Shown: one piece after another, positions 54,992 through 63,487 of the stretch
Layout of the letters: the number at the start of each line of letters is the position of its first letter
Numbering within the stretch: the stretch's first letter is position 1
Assembly (NCBI RefSeq): GCF_023074055.1
Contig: NZ_JADPKR010000094.1
Span: forward strand, 124,001-188,000
Length of the DNA stretch: 64,000 bases
Direction: 5' to 3'
Source: Bradyrhizobium sp. 141
GTDB lineage: Bacteria; Pseudomonadota; Alphaproteobacteria; Rhizobiales; Xanthobacteraceae
The notes under the pieces: generated by a model
Seen by the model: the letters and a program-made list of their open reading frames with translations, nothing else
Databases searched by the model: none
What the model was told of the DNA's origin: nothing
Made by a program: the position numbers and the translations under genes

Positions 54992-55713
54992 ACGCGATCG
55001 CGCCTCAGGTTTCGCCCGTCTCTGCGTTGCCTTCGGCGGACGAGCTCGATCGCGCCCTGCGCGATGCCTCGCCCGCTGAGATCATCGCTGCGGCGCTTAA
55101 GACGGTCGGGCGTGAAAGGCTTGCGCTGGTGTCGTCCTTCGGCACGGAATCGGCGACGCTGCTGAAGGTCATGGCGGACGTCGATCCGGCGATCCCGGTG
55201 ATCTTCCTCGACACTGGCTGGTTGTTTGAGGAGACGCTTGCCTATCGCGACACGCTGATCGCGACGCTGGGCCTGAAGGATGTCCGTTCGATCAAGCCGG
55301 CCGAGGAAGCGCTATCGCGCGAAGATCCCGACCGTGACCTCTGGTTCTCCGATCCCGACGCCTGCTGCCGCATTCGCAAGGTGGAACCGCTGGCGCGTGC
55401 GCTGAAGCCGTTCTCGGCCTGGATCAACGGCCGCAAGCGCTTTCAGGGCAACGCGCGGGCCGACATGCCGGTCGTCGAAGAGGATGGCGCCCGGTTGAAA
55501 TTCAACCCCTTCGCCAACGTCTCGCGCGAGGAACTCGAGGCGATCTTCGTCCGCGCCAAATTGCCGCGTCATCCACTCGCCGCCTCCGGTTTCCTGTCGG
55601 TTGGGTGTATGCCTTGCACGAGCAGAACGGCCGAGGGCGAGGATGCGCGCGCCGGTCGCTGGCGCGGCCGGGCCAAGACAGAATGCGGCATCCACACGAC
55701 GAAGACTTCGTAG
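54988..55713 (+). CDS. cysH: Phosphoadenylyl/adenylyl-sulfate reductase, iron-sulfur type
   Basis: A 241-residue reductase with the PP-loop-like SSFGTESATLLKVMADVDP and FLDTGWLFEET. DACCRIRKVEPL and SVGCMPCTSRT supply two Cys pairs, which bind a 4Fe-4S cluster and mark the APS-reducing type. The catalytic ECGIH motif is near the C-terminus. It reduces APS (and possibly PAPS) to sulfite with thioredoxin. It closes the cysG-I-H arm before the sulfate transporter genes. Confidence 0.94.
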   Translation: MNAIAPQVSPVSALPSADELDRALRDASPAEIIAAALKTVGRERLALVSSFGTESATLLKVMADVDPAIPVIFLDTGWLFEETLAYRDTLIATLGLKDVRSIKPAEEALSREDPDRDLWFSDPDACCRIRKVEPLARALKPFSAWINGRKRFQGNARADMPVVEEDGARLKFNPFANVSREELEAIFVRAKLPRHPLAASGFLSVGCMPCTSRTAEGEDARAGRWRGRAKTECGIHTTKTS

Positions 55714-55837
55714 CACAGCCACGCTGCCACGCTGCGAACAAGAAAATCCGGTTCCGTTGACTTAAGCGCGTTTCGCCCCGAGTTATGCCTGCACGCCTTC
55801 GCTGACACCGACGTCAGCGAAGTGAATGGAGATGGAC

Positions 55838-56839
55838 ATGATGCGCCGTATCGTTCCGCTCGCTGCAGGCCTCGTCTTGACGGGTTTCTTGGCAAGCTCG
55901 GCTCTCGCTGCTGATATCAATCTGTTGAACGTGTCGTACGATCCGACGCGTGAGCTCTATGCCGAATTCAACAAGGCGTTCGCGAACGCCTTTCAGAAGG
56001 AGACCGGCAAGAGCGTCGAGATCAAGCAGTCGCATGGCGGCAGCGGTTCGCAGGCCCGCGCGGTGATCGACGGCTTGCAGGCCGATGTGGTGACCCTCGC
56101 GCTCGCCTATGACATCGATGCCATCGCCGCCAAGGGGCTCACCACAGCCGATTGGCAGAAGCGGCTGCCGCAGAATTCATCACCCTACACCTCGACGATC
56201 GTCTTCCTCGTCCGCAAGGGCAATCCCAAGGCCATCAAGGACTGGGACGATCTGATCAAGCCGGGCGTCGCCGTGATCACGCCGAACCCGAAGACCTCGG
56301 GCGGGGCGCGCTGGAATTATCTGGCGGCCTGGGGTTTTGCGCAGAAGAAGTACGGCTCGGCCGACAAGGCCAAGGATTTCATCGGAAAACTCTACCAGCA
56401 GGTGCCGGTGCTCGATACCGGCGCACGCGGCGCGACCGTCACCTTCGTCGAGCGCGGCGTCGGCGATGTGCTGCTGGCCTGGGAGAACGAGGCCTTCCTG
56501 GCGCTGAAGGAATTCGGCGCGAACAAGTTCGAGATCGTGGCACCGCCGCAATCGATCCTCGCCGAGCCGCCGGTCACCATCGTCGACAAGGTTGCCGATA
56601 AAAAAGGCACCCGCAACGCCGCCGATGCCTATCTCCAGTACTGGTACACCAAGGACGGTCAGGAAATTGCCGCGCGTAATTTCTACCGCCCGCGCGATCC
56701 CGAGATCGCCAAGAAGTATGAAAATTCCTTCGCCAAGGTCGAACTATTCACCATCGACGACGTTTTTGGTGGTTGGACCAAGGCTCAGAAGGAGCATTTT
56801 GCCGACAGCGGTATCTTTGACCAGATCTACAAGAACTGA
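55838..56839 (+). CDS. Sulfate ABC transporter, substrate-binding protein
   Basis: A 333-residue periplasmic protein. The signal peptide (RRIVPLAAGLVLTGFLASSALA) precedes DINLLNVSYDPTRELYAEFNKAF and KQSHGGSGSQARAVIDGLQADVVTLALAYDIDAI, the Sbp/CysP signatures. The ATG at 55838 has GGAG at 6 bases; an ATG at 55826 overlaps that site. It begins the sulfate transport operon. Whether sulfate (Sbp) or thiosulfate (CysP) is preferred cannot be told. Confidence 0.95.
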   Translation: MMRRIVPLAAGLVLTGFLASSALAADINLLNVSYDPTRELYAEFNKAFANAFQKETGKSVEIKQSHGGSGSQARAVIDGLQADVVTLALAYDIDAIAAKGLTTADWQKRLPQNSSPYTSTIVFLVRKGNPKAIKDWDDLIKPGVAVITPNPKTSGGARWNYLAAWGFAQKKYGSADKAKDFIGKLYQQVPVLDTGARGATVTFVERGVGDVLLAWENEAFLALKEFGANKFEIVAPPQSILAEPPVTIVDKVADKKGTRNAADAYLQYWYTKDGQEIAARNFYRPRDPEIAKKYENSFAKVELFTIDDVFGGWTKAQKEHFADSGIFDQIYKN

Positions 56840-56877
56840 TCTGGCGCAGTCTTAATGGGCTTTTAGCAGGGGGCCTG

Positions 56878-57714
56878 GTGAGCGCATTCGCAGCAAGACG
56901 CCGGACATTGCCGGGCTTCGGTCTCACGATGGGACTGACGCTGTCCTGGCTGTCCGTCATCATCCTGATTCCGCTCGCTGGGCTGTTCCTGAAATCGCTC
57001 GAGCTCAGTCCCGAACAGTTCTGGAATATCCTCACCAGCCGCCGCACCCTCAATGCCTTGCGCGTCTCCTTCGGCCTCGCGTTCGCGGCGGCCTCCGTCA
57101 ATCTCGTGATGGGCAGCATCATCGTCTGGGCGCTGGTGCGGTACCGCTTTCCCGGCCGCCGCCTGTTCGACGCCATCGTCGATGTGCCATTCGCGCTGCC
57201 GACGGCAGTCGCCGGCGTTGCGCTGACCGCGCTGTTCGCCGAGAAGGGCTGGCTGGGGGCGCCGCTTGCCGCGGCCGGCATCAAGGTGGCGTTTACGCCG
57301 GTCGGCATCTTCGTCGCCATGATCTTCATCGGCATTCCCTTCGTGGTCCGCACCGTGCAGCCGGTGTTGCAGGATCTCGACCCCGAGATCGAGGAGGCGG
57401 CGGGCAGCCTGGGGGCCAGCCGCTGGCAGACCATCATCCGCGTGATCCTGCCCTCGCTAGCACCGGCGCTGCTCACCGGTCTTGCGCTCGCCTTCGCGCG
57501 CGCGGTCGGCGAATACGGCTCGGTGATCTTCATTGCCGGCAATCTGCCCAACGTGTCCGAGATCGCCCCGCTGCTGATCGTGATCCGCCTGTCCGAGTTC
57601 CGCTACGCCGACGCGACCGCCATTGCGGCGGTCATGCTCGTCGTCTCCTTCGTCATCATCTTCGCCGTCAACCGGCTCCAGCGCTGGTCGCAGAGCCGGA
57701 TTCCGGCGCGTTGA
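56878..57714 (+). CDS. cysT: Sulfate ABC transporter, permease CysT
   Basis: A 278-residue permease with six membrane helices (LTMGLTLSWLSVIILIPLAGLFL at the N-terminus) and the EAA loop EIEEAAGSLGASRWQTIIRVILPSLAPALLTGLALAFARAVGEYGSVIFIAGN. The GTG start follows GGGGGCC. It pairs with CysW, whose gene starts 10 bases after the stop codon. Confidence 0.95.
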   Translation: MSAFAARRRTLPGFGLTMGLTLSWLSVIILIPLAGLFLKSLELSPEQFWNILTSRRTLNALRVSFGLAFAAASVNLVMGSIIVWALVRYRFPGRRLFDAIVDVPFALPTAVAGVALTALFAEKGWLGAPLAAAGIKVAFTPVGIFVAMIFIGIPFVVRTVQPVLQDLDPEIEEAAGSLGASRWQTIIRVILPSLAPALLTGLALAFARAVGEYGSVIFIAGNLPNVSEIAPLLIVIRLSEFRYADATAIAAVMLVVSFVIIFAVNRLQRWSQSRIPAR

Positions 57715-57724
57715 GGGGCGGACC

Positions 57725-58636
57725 ATGACGATGCAGATCGCAGATTCCGTTTCCCTGGCCTCACCCGATGCGCGCGCTCGCGCGCATGCGGCCGCGGCAC
57801 ACGACAGTCTGCGTACCGAGCCAAGGGCGGTGCGCATCACGATCATCGCATTGGCGATGATCTTCCTCTCCGTCTTCGTCGTGTTGCCGCTGGTGGTGGT
57901 GTTCGCCCAGGCCTTCTCGAAGGGGATCCTCGCTTATTTCGCCGCGCTCGCCGAGCCGGAAGCGCTGGCCGCGATCAAGCTGACGCTGCTGGTTGCGGCG
58001 ATCTCGGTCGGCCTCAATCTCGTGTTCGGCCTCGTTGCGGCCTGGGCGATTGCGAAATTCGAATTTCCGGGCAAGACCTTCCTGATCACACTGATCGACC
58101 TGCCGTTCTCGGTGAGCCCGGTGATCTCGGGCCTCGTCTTCGTGCTGCTGTTTGGCGCGCAGGGCTATTTCGGCGGCTGGCTCAGGGACCACGACATCCA
58201 GATCCTGTTCGCGGTGCCCGGCATCGCGCTCGCCACCACCTTCGTCACCTTCCCCTTCGTGGCGCGCGCGCTGATCCCGCTGATGCAGGAGCAGGGCACG
58301 CAGGAGGAGGAGGCCGCGATCTCGCTCGGCGCCTCGGGCCTGCAAACCTTCTTCCGCGTCACGCTGCCCAACATCAAATGGGGCGTGCTCTACGGCGTCC
58401 TGCTCTGCAACGCGCGCGCGATGGGCGAGTTCGGCGCGGTCTCCGTCGTCTCCGGCCACATCCGCGGCGAGACCAATACGATGCCGCTGCTGGTCGAGAT
58501 CCTCTACAACGAATACCAGTTCGTCGCCGCCTTCGCGATTGCCTCGCTGCTGGCGATGCTGGCCTTGATCACGCTGATCGCCAAGACTGTTCTCGAACGT
58601 CACCTCGACGAAGGAGACGACGCAAGTGACCATTGA
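57725..58636 (+). CDS. cysW: Sulfate ABC transporter, permease CysW
   Basis: A 303-residue permease. About 40 hydrophilic residues precede six membrane helices (ITIIALAMIFLSVFVVLPLVVVFAQAF). The EAA loop is EEEAAISLGASGLQTFFRVTLPNIKWGVLYGVLLCNARAMGEFGAVSVVSGHIRGETNT. The ATG at 57725 follows GGGGCGGACC. Its end overlaps cysA by 11 bases. Confidence 0.95.
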   Translation: MTMQIADSVSLASPDARARAHAAAAHDSLRTEPRAVRITIIALAMIFLSVFVVLPLVVVFAQAFSKGILAYFAALAEPEALAAIKLTLLVAAISVGLNLVFGLVAAWAIAKFEFPGKTFLITLIDLPFSVSPVISGLVFVLLFGAQGYFGGWLRDHDIQILFAVPGIALATTFVTFPFVARALIPLMQEQGTQEEEAAISLGASGLQTFFRVTLPNIKWGVLYGVLLCNARAMGEFGAVSVVSGHIRGETNTMPLLVEILYNEYQFVAAFAIASLLAMLALITLIAKTVLERHLDEGDDASDH

Positions 58637-59663
58637 AGTCAAAAACCTCGTCAAGAAGTTCGGCGGCTTTTCAGCCCTCGACGGCGTCGACCTCAAGGTC
58701 AATGACGGCGAATTGCTCGCGCTGCTCGGCCCCTCCGGCTCGGGCAAGACCACGCTGCTGCGGATTATCGCAGGTCTCGACTGGCCTGATGCCGGCGAGG
58801 TCTCCTTCAATGGCGAGGATGCGCTGGCGCAGGGCGCGCGCGAGCGGCATGTCGGCTTCGTGTTCCAGCACTACGCGCTGTTCCGCCACATGACCGTGTT
58901 CGAGAACGTCGCCTTCGGCCTGCGCGTGCAGCCGCGCGCGATACGGAAAGACGAGGCCACGATCCGAGCGCGGGTGAAAGAGCTGCTCGATCTCGTCCAG
59001 CTCGACTGGCTGTCCGACCGCTATCCGAGCCAGCTCTCCGGTGGCCAGCGCCAGCGCATCGCGCTCGCCCGCGCGCTGGCGATCGAGCCGCGCATCCTCC
59101 TGCTCGACGAGCCGTTCGGCGCGCTCGATGCCAAGGTGCGCAAGGAGCTGCGAAGATGGTTGCGCTCGCTGCACCACGAGATCCACGTCACCTCGATCTT
59201 CGTCACCCACGACCAGGAGGAGGCGTTGGAAGTCGCCAACCGCGTCGTGGTGATGGACAAGGGCAGGATCGAGCAGATCGGCTCGCCCGATGACGTCTAT
59301 GAGAGGCCGGCAAGCGCGTTCGTCCACGGCTTCATCGGCGAATCCATCGAGCTGCCGGTACAGGTCGAAGGCGGCGTCGTCAGGCTCGGCGACCGGCCGC
59401 TTGCCCTTGCGGCGGACGGGATTGCGTCTGGCACGTCAAAACTGTTCGTGCGGCGACATGACATGTTGGTCGGCCCGCCCGGCAGCGGCGCGTTCGAGGG
59501 CGCCGTGCAGCATGTCCGCAATTTCGGTCCGGTGCAGCGGGCCGAGGTCGCGTTGTCAGGCGGCGAGACCATTGAGATCGACGCCCCCCGCGACAAGGAA
59601 CTGCGCCCCGGCGACACCATCGGCCTCGAGCCTCGCCGTTACCGGATATTTGCGGGCGCCTGA
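58626..59663 (+). CDS. cysA: Sulfate ABC transporter, ATP-binding protein CysA
   Basis: A 345-residue ATPase with GPSGSGKTTLLRIIAGL, signature LSGGQRQRIALARAL and Walker B LLLDEPFGALDAKVRKELRRWL, typical of CysA. From about residue 240 a TOBE-like C-terminal domain follows (FVRRHDMLVGPPGSGAFEG). The GTG at 58626 lies inside the end of cysW. It completes the Sbp-CysTWA system. Confidence 0.95.
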   Translation: MTIEVKNLVKKFGGFSALDGVDLKVNDGELLALLGPSGSGKTTLLRIIAGLDWPDAGEVSFNGEDALAQGARERHVGFVFQHYALFRHMTVFENVAFGLRVQPRAIRKDEATIRARVKELLDLVQLDWLSDRYPSQLSGGQRQRIALARALAIEPRILLLDEPFGALDAKVRKELRRWLRSLHHEIHVTSIFVTHDQEEALEVANRVVVMDKGRIEQIGSPDDVYERPASAFVHGFIGESIELPVQVEGGVVRLGDRPLALAADGIASGTSKLFVRRHDMLVGPPGSGAFEGAVQHVRNFGPVQRAEVALSGGETIEIDAPRDKELRPGDTIGLEPRRYRIFAGA

Positions 59664-59750
59664 GCTGTCCTGCCGGCTCGAATTTTCTTCAAAATTCACC
59701 TTTCAGCCACGGTTGGTATGCAACAACGGCCCCTCATTCGGGGGCACTCT

Positions 59751-60254
59751 ATGCGCGCTGCGGCCGCAATTCTCATCACTTTGCTGCTCGCCGGCTGTGC
59801 CGGCAACGAGGCGCCGGTCCAGCAGCCGTCGATGTATGCCGATATGTCGGTCCCGGGCGCCAAGCTCGATGCGCAGGCGGCCGCGATCATGATCTCGCAG
59901 TACCGCCAGAACAACGGGCTCGGCACCGTCGTGATCGATTCCGATCTGATGCGGCTTGCCGAATCCCAGTCCCAGGCCATGGCGGCCGCCAACAAGATGG
60001 ACCATGACGTCCGCGCGCCGCTGGCCAAGCGGCTCAGCACGGGCGGTTACCCGGCGACGGTTGCGGTCGAGAACGTCTCGGCCGGCTATCATACGCTGGC
60101 GGAAGCGTTTTCCGGCTGGCGCGACTCGCCTCCGCATCGCGCCAACATGCTCAAGGGCGGTGTCACAAAATTGGGCATAGCGGCCGGCTATGCTCCAGGC
60201 ACCAAGTACAAGGTGTTCTGGACCATGATCCTGGCCTCGACGGACCCCCGATAA
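59751..60254 (+). CDS. CAP/SCP-domain lipoprotein
   Basis: A 167-residue protein. The lipobox LLLAGCAG gives a lipidated Cys near residue 16. The CAP domain begins ISQYRQNNGLGTVVIDSDLMRLAESQSQAMAA, with KMDHDVRAPLAKRL and VAVENVSAGYHTLAEAFSGWRDSPPHRANML. The ATG at 59751 follows GGGGGC and places the signal at the terminus. Function is unknown. Confidence 0.9.
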   Translation: MRAAAAILITLLLAGCAGNEAPVQQPSMYADMSVPGAKLDAQAAAIMISQYRQNNGLGTVVIDSDLMRLAESQSQAMAAANKMDHDVRAPLAKRLSTGGYPATVAVENVSAGYHTLAEAFSGWRDSPPHRANMLKGGVTKLGIAAGYAPGTKYKVFWTMILASTDPR

Positions 60255-60343
60255 GCCAGACTTGATCCCGGGATGCATTGACGCCGCGGCGAAACTGTCG
60301 CCACGGTGGCTCGCGTTTTGCGTTTTTTTGCTAATGTCCCCGC

Positions 60344-61519
60344 ATGACCGATCATAGCCCGGAAGTCGCAACAGTCCCCGCGAAAGCGCAACGCGTCCTG
60401 GTTCTCCAGGGCGGCGGCGCACTCGGCTCCTATCAGGCCGGCGCCTGTCAGTCGCTGTGCCATGCCGGCTTCGAGCCGGAATGGGTGGCCGGCATCTCGA
60501 TCGGCGCGGTCAACGCCGCCATCATCGCCGGCAATGAGGGCGAGACGCGCGTCAAGCGGCTCAAGGAATTCTGGGAGATGGTCTCCGCGCCGGTGCCGTG
60601 GAAGCCGATCGGCAAGAGCGATCGCAGCCGCGAGCTGTTCAACTCGACCAGCGCCGCGCTGATCGCAACCTTCGGCGTGCCCGGCTTCTTCACGCCGCGC
60701 GTCCCGCCCGCGCCGATGTGGCCGCCGGGCCATCCCGAGGCCGAGAGCTATTACGACACCGCGCCGCTGAAGAAGACGCTGGAGCGCCTGGTCGATTTCG
60801 ACCGCATCAACGATCTCAAGACGCGCCTGTCGGTCGGCGCGGTCGGGGTCACCTCGGGCAATTTCAAATATTTCGACAATTACGAGTTCAAGAAGCTCGG
60901 CAAGAAAATCGGGCCCGAGCACATCATGGCCTCCGGCGCGCTGCCGCCGGGCTTTCCGTCCGTCGTCATCGACGGCGAGCATTATTGGGACGGCGGCATC
61001 GCCTCCAACACGCCGCTCGACTACGTGCTCGATGCCGAGATCGACCGCGACATGCTGATCTTCCAGGTCGACCTGTTTTCCGCGCGCGGCGACCTGCCGA
61101 ATTCGCTGCTCGAGGCGACCGAGCGCGAGAAGGACATCCGCTTCTCCAGCCGCACGCGGATGAACACCGACAAGAACAAGCAGATCCACAACGCCCGCAG
61201 GGCGGTGCGCGACCTGATCGGCAAATTGCCGGACTACCTGAAGAATGATCCGTCCGTCGAATTCCTCGCCAAGGTGTCGCGCGAAAGCACGGTCACCGTG
61301 GTGCATCTGATCTACCGCAGCAAGAACTACGAATCCTCGTCCAAGGATTACGACTTCTCGCATGTCGCCATGGTCGAGCATTGGGAAGCCGGCGTGCGCG
61401 ACGTGCATCTGTCGATGCGCCACAAGGACTGGCTCGAGCGGCCGCAGTCCGGCGAGACCATGGTGACCTACGATCTTACGGGGGACGTCACCGCGCCCCC
61501 GCCAAAAAGGAGCGAATAA
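60344..61519 (+). CDS. Patatin-like phospholipase
   Basis: A 391-residue serine hydrolase. The oxyanion loop is QGGGALGSYQAGA, the nucleophile is in AGISIGAVNAA, and the catalytic Asp in YWDGGIASNTPLD. A C-terminal region resembling DUF3734 follows (SSRTRMNTDKNKQIHNARRAV). It is encoded one base before the 3-hydroxybutyrate dehydrogenase gene; such pairs occur in alphaproteobacteria and suggest lipid or polyhydroxybutyrate turnover. The substrate is unproven. Confidence 0.9.
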   Translation: MTDHSPEVATVPAKAQRVLVLQGGGALGSYQAGACQSLCHAGFEPEWVAGISIGAVNAAIIAGNEGETRVKRLKEFWEMVSAPVPWKPIGKSDRSRELFNSTSAALIATFGVPGFFTPRVPPAPMWPPGHPEAESYYDTAPLKKTLERLVDFDRINDLKTRLSVGAVGVTSGNFKYFDNYEFKKLGKKIGPEHIMASGALPPGFPSVVIDGEHYWDGGIASNTPLDYVLDAEIDRDMLIFQVDLFSARGDLPNSLLEATEREKDIRFSSRTRMNTDKNKQIHNARRAVRDLIGKLPDYLKNDPSVEFLAKVSRESTVTVVHLIYRSKNYESSSKDYDFSHVAMVEHWEAGVRDVHLSMRHKDWLERPQSGETMVTYDLTGDVTAPPPKRSE

Positions 61520-61520
61520 C

Positions 61521-62309
61521 ATGGGTACTCTGTCAGGCAAGAACGCCGTCGTGACCGGTTCGACCAGCGGCATCGGGCTCGCTTACGCGCGCGCCTTCGC
61601 AGCCGCCGGCGCCAATGTCGTCATCAACGGATTCGGCTCGCCGGAGGACATCGAGAAGGAGCGCGCCAAGATCGAGTCGGACTTCAAGGTGAAAGCGATC
61701 TATTCGCCCGCCGACATGACCAAGCCCGCCGAGATCGCCGGGATGATCGCGCTCGGCGAGAAGACTTTCGGCTCGGTCGACATCCTCGTCAACAATGCCG
61801 GCATCCAGTTCGTCTCGCCGATCGAGGAATTCCCGGTCGAGAAATGGGACCAGATCATCGCGATCAACCTGTCCTCGGCCTTCCACGCCATCCGCGCCGC
61901 CGTCCCCGGCATGAAGAAGAAGGGCTGGGGCCGCATCATCAACACGGCTTCGGCGCATTCGCTGGTCGCCTCGCCCTTCAAGTCGGCCTACGTGTCGGCC
62001 AAGCACGGCATCGCCGGTCTCACCAAGACCGTGGCGCTGGAGGTTGCGACCCACAAGATCACCTGCAACTGCATCAGCCCGGGCTATGTCTGGACGCCGC
62101 TGGTGGAGAGGCAGATCCCCGACACGATGAAGGCGCGCAATCTGACGCGTGAGCAAGTCATCAACGACGTGCTGCTCGATGCGCAACCGACCAAGGAGTT
62201 CGTCACCTCCGAGCAGGTCGCCGCGCTGGCGCTGTTCCTGTGCGGCGATGATGCCGCGCAGATCACCGGCACCAACCTCTCGATCGACGGCGGCTGGACC
62301 GCGGAGTAG
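61521..62309 (+). CDS. bdhA: 3-hydroxybutyrate dehydrogenase
   Basis: A 262-residue short-chain dehydrogenase with the NAD-binding TGSTSGIGLAYARAF, NNAGIQFVSPIEEFP and catalytic Ser-Tyr-Lys in ASAHSLVASPFKSAYVSAKHGIAGLTK. The C-terminal CISPGYVWTPLVERQIPD and FVTSEQVAALALFLCGDDAAQITG match bacterial BdhA, which interconverts 3-hydroxybutyrate and acetoacetate. It starts 1 base after the patatin gene stop codon and GGAG lies upstream. Confidence 0.93.
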   Translation: MGTLSGKNAVVTGSTSGIGLAYARAFAAAGANVVINGFGSPEDIEKERAKIESDFKVKAIYSPADMTKPAEIAGMIALGEKTFGSVDILVNNAGIQFVSPIEEFPVEKWDQIIAINLSSAFHAIRAAVPGMKKKGWGRIINTASAHSLVASPFKSAYVSAKHGIAGLTKTVALEVATHKITCNCISPGYVWTPLVERQIPDTMKARNLTREQVINDVLLDAQPTKEFVTSEQVAALALFLCGDDAAQITGTNLSIDGGWTAE

Positions 62310-62319
62310 GGCGGGGTGC

Positions 62320-62444
62320 CGTAGGGTGGGCAAAGGCGCTTTTGCGCCGTGCCCACCATGCTTCCGCCATTGAGAGAAACGGTGGGCATGCTTCCGCCTT
62401 CGCTCTTCGAGCTACGGCGGACAAGTCGCTTTGCCCACCCTACG
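62320..62444. repeat. Long inverted repeat flanking a spacer
   Basis: CGTAGGGTGGGCAAA at the left end and TTTGCCCACCCTACG at the right end are exact inverted copies. Between them ATGCTTCCGCC occurs twice (near 62358 and 62388) and GTGCCCACC / GGTGGGCA form an inner pair. It is a multicopy-type intergenic element between converging bdhA and the TauE gene. Confidence 0.8.
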
Positions 62445-62464
62445 AGTCCGTCGTCCGGTCGGGC

Positions 62465-63289
62465 CTAATGCCCCCAAGCCAGCGCCGTCACAAAGGCGGA
62501 TGACAGGTGCAGCTCGGCAAACAAGATTTTGCCGGCGACCACGAACAGGACGCTCGCAAGCGTCAGGCGCAGCACCGTCTCGGGCACGCGCGTGGCGCTG
62601 AAGCTGCCGACGATGATGCCGGGCAGCGAGCCCATCAGCAGCACGCCCATCAGGGCCCAATCCACATCGCCGAGCGCCCAGTGCCCGATGCCCGCGACCA
62701 GTGTCAGCGGCACCGCATGGGCGATATCCGAGCCGACGATGGTCACCATGGGCAGGCGAGGGTAGAGCAGCAGCAGCACGGTCACGCCGACCGCACCGGC
62801 GCCGACCGACGAGATCGAGACCAGCACGCCGAGCACGATGCCGGTAACGACGGTCGCAATGGCGGTGATGCGCTCGTCGACCTGTTCGAGCCGGCGGCGA
62901 TAGCGCTCCATGATGGATTTGCGGAAGATCAGCGACGTCGCGGTCAGCAGCAGCGCGAAGCACAGCACCAGGTTGACCAGGTTGCGCTCGGAATCGCTCT
63001 TGAGGTCGAGCTTCCACAACACCAGCAGCGTCAGCGCACTCGCAGGAATGCTGCCGCAGGCTAGCCGTAGCACCGCTGGCCAGTGCACGCTGCGCGACCA
63101 GCCATGCACCACGCTGCCGCCGGTCTTGGTGGCGGCGGCATAAAGCAGGTCGGTTCCGACCGCTGTGGAGGGATGGACGCCGAACAGCAGGATCAAGAGC
63201 GGCGTCATCAACGAGCCGCCGCCCACGCCGGTCATCCCGACAAGCAGGCCGACGCCGAATCCAGAGGCGACGTAGAGTGGATCGAACAT
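62465..63289 (-). CDS. TauE/SafE family sulfite/organosulfonate-type permease
   Basis: A 274-residue membrane protein with about eight helices. GFGVGLLVGMTGVGGGSLMTPLLILLFGVHPSTAVGTDLLYAAATKTGG is the TauE repeat, and the second copy begins VLVSISSVGAGAVGVTVLLLLYP. Members export sulfite or sulfonates. It is 3 kb from the sulfate genes, but separated from them, so a functional link is only possible. Confidence 0.9.
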   Translation of the reverse strand: MFDPLYVASGFGVGLLVGMTGVGGGSLMTPLLILLFGVHPSTAVGTDLLYAAATKTGGSVVHGWSRSVHWPAVLRLACGSIPASALTLLVLWKLDLKSDSERNLVNLVLCFALLLTATSLIFRKSIMERYRRRLEQVDERITAIATVVTGIVLGVLVSISSVGAGAVGVTVLLLLYPRLPMVTIVGSDIAHAVPLTLVAGIGHWALGDVDWALMGVLLMGSLPGIIVGSFSATRVPETVLRLTLASVLFVVAGKILFAELHLSSAFVTALAWGH

Positions 63290-63487
63290 ATCAGGGGAAT
63301 CTTAGGTTGATCTCGTCGGTTAGGCAATACGACGTAGAATAAAGTTCCCCTAACGCGCAACCGCTCGGGCAGAATAAGAAAAATTTTGCCTCAGGTTCAA
63401 AAAGGAGAGGCGTTTTGTCTCGTTCCTGTGCGTGCTCTGACAGAGCCGTTCCCCGGGGAAGCAGCGAGCACGTCAGGCGCGCAGCGC

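Noticed and set aside
59680..59697. AT-rich hairpin after cysA as a terminator
   Set aside because: A stem of GAATTTT / AAAATTC is too weak to terminate alone, although it may mark the operon end.
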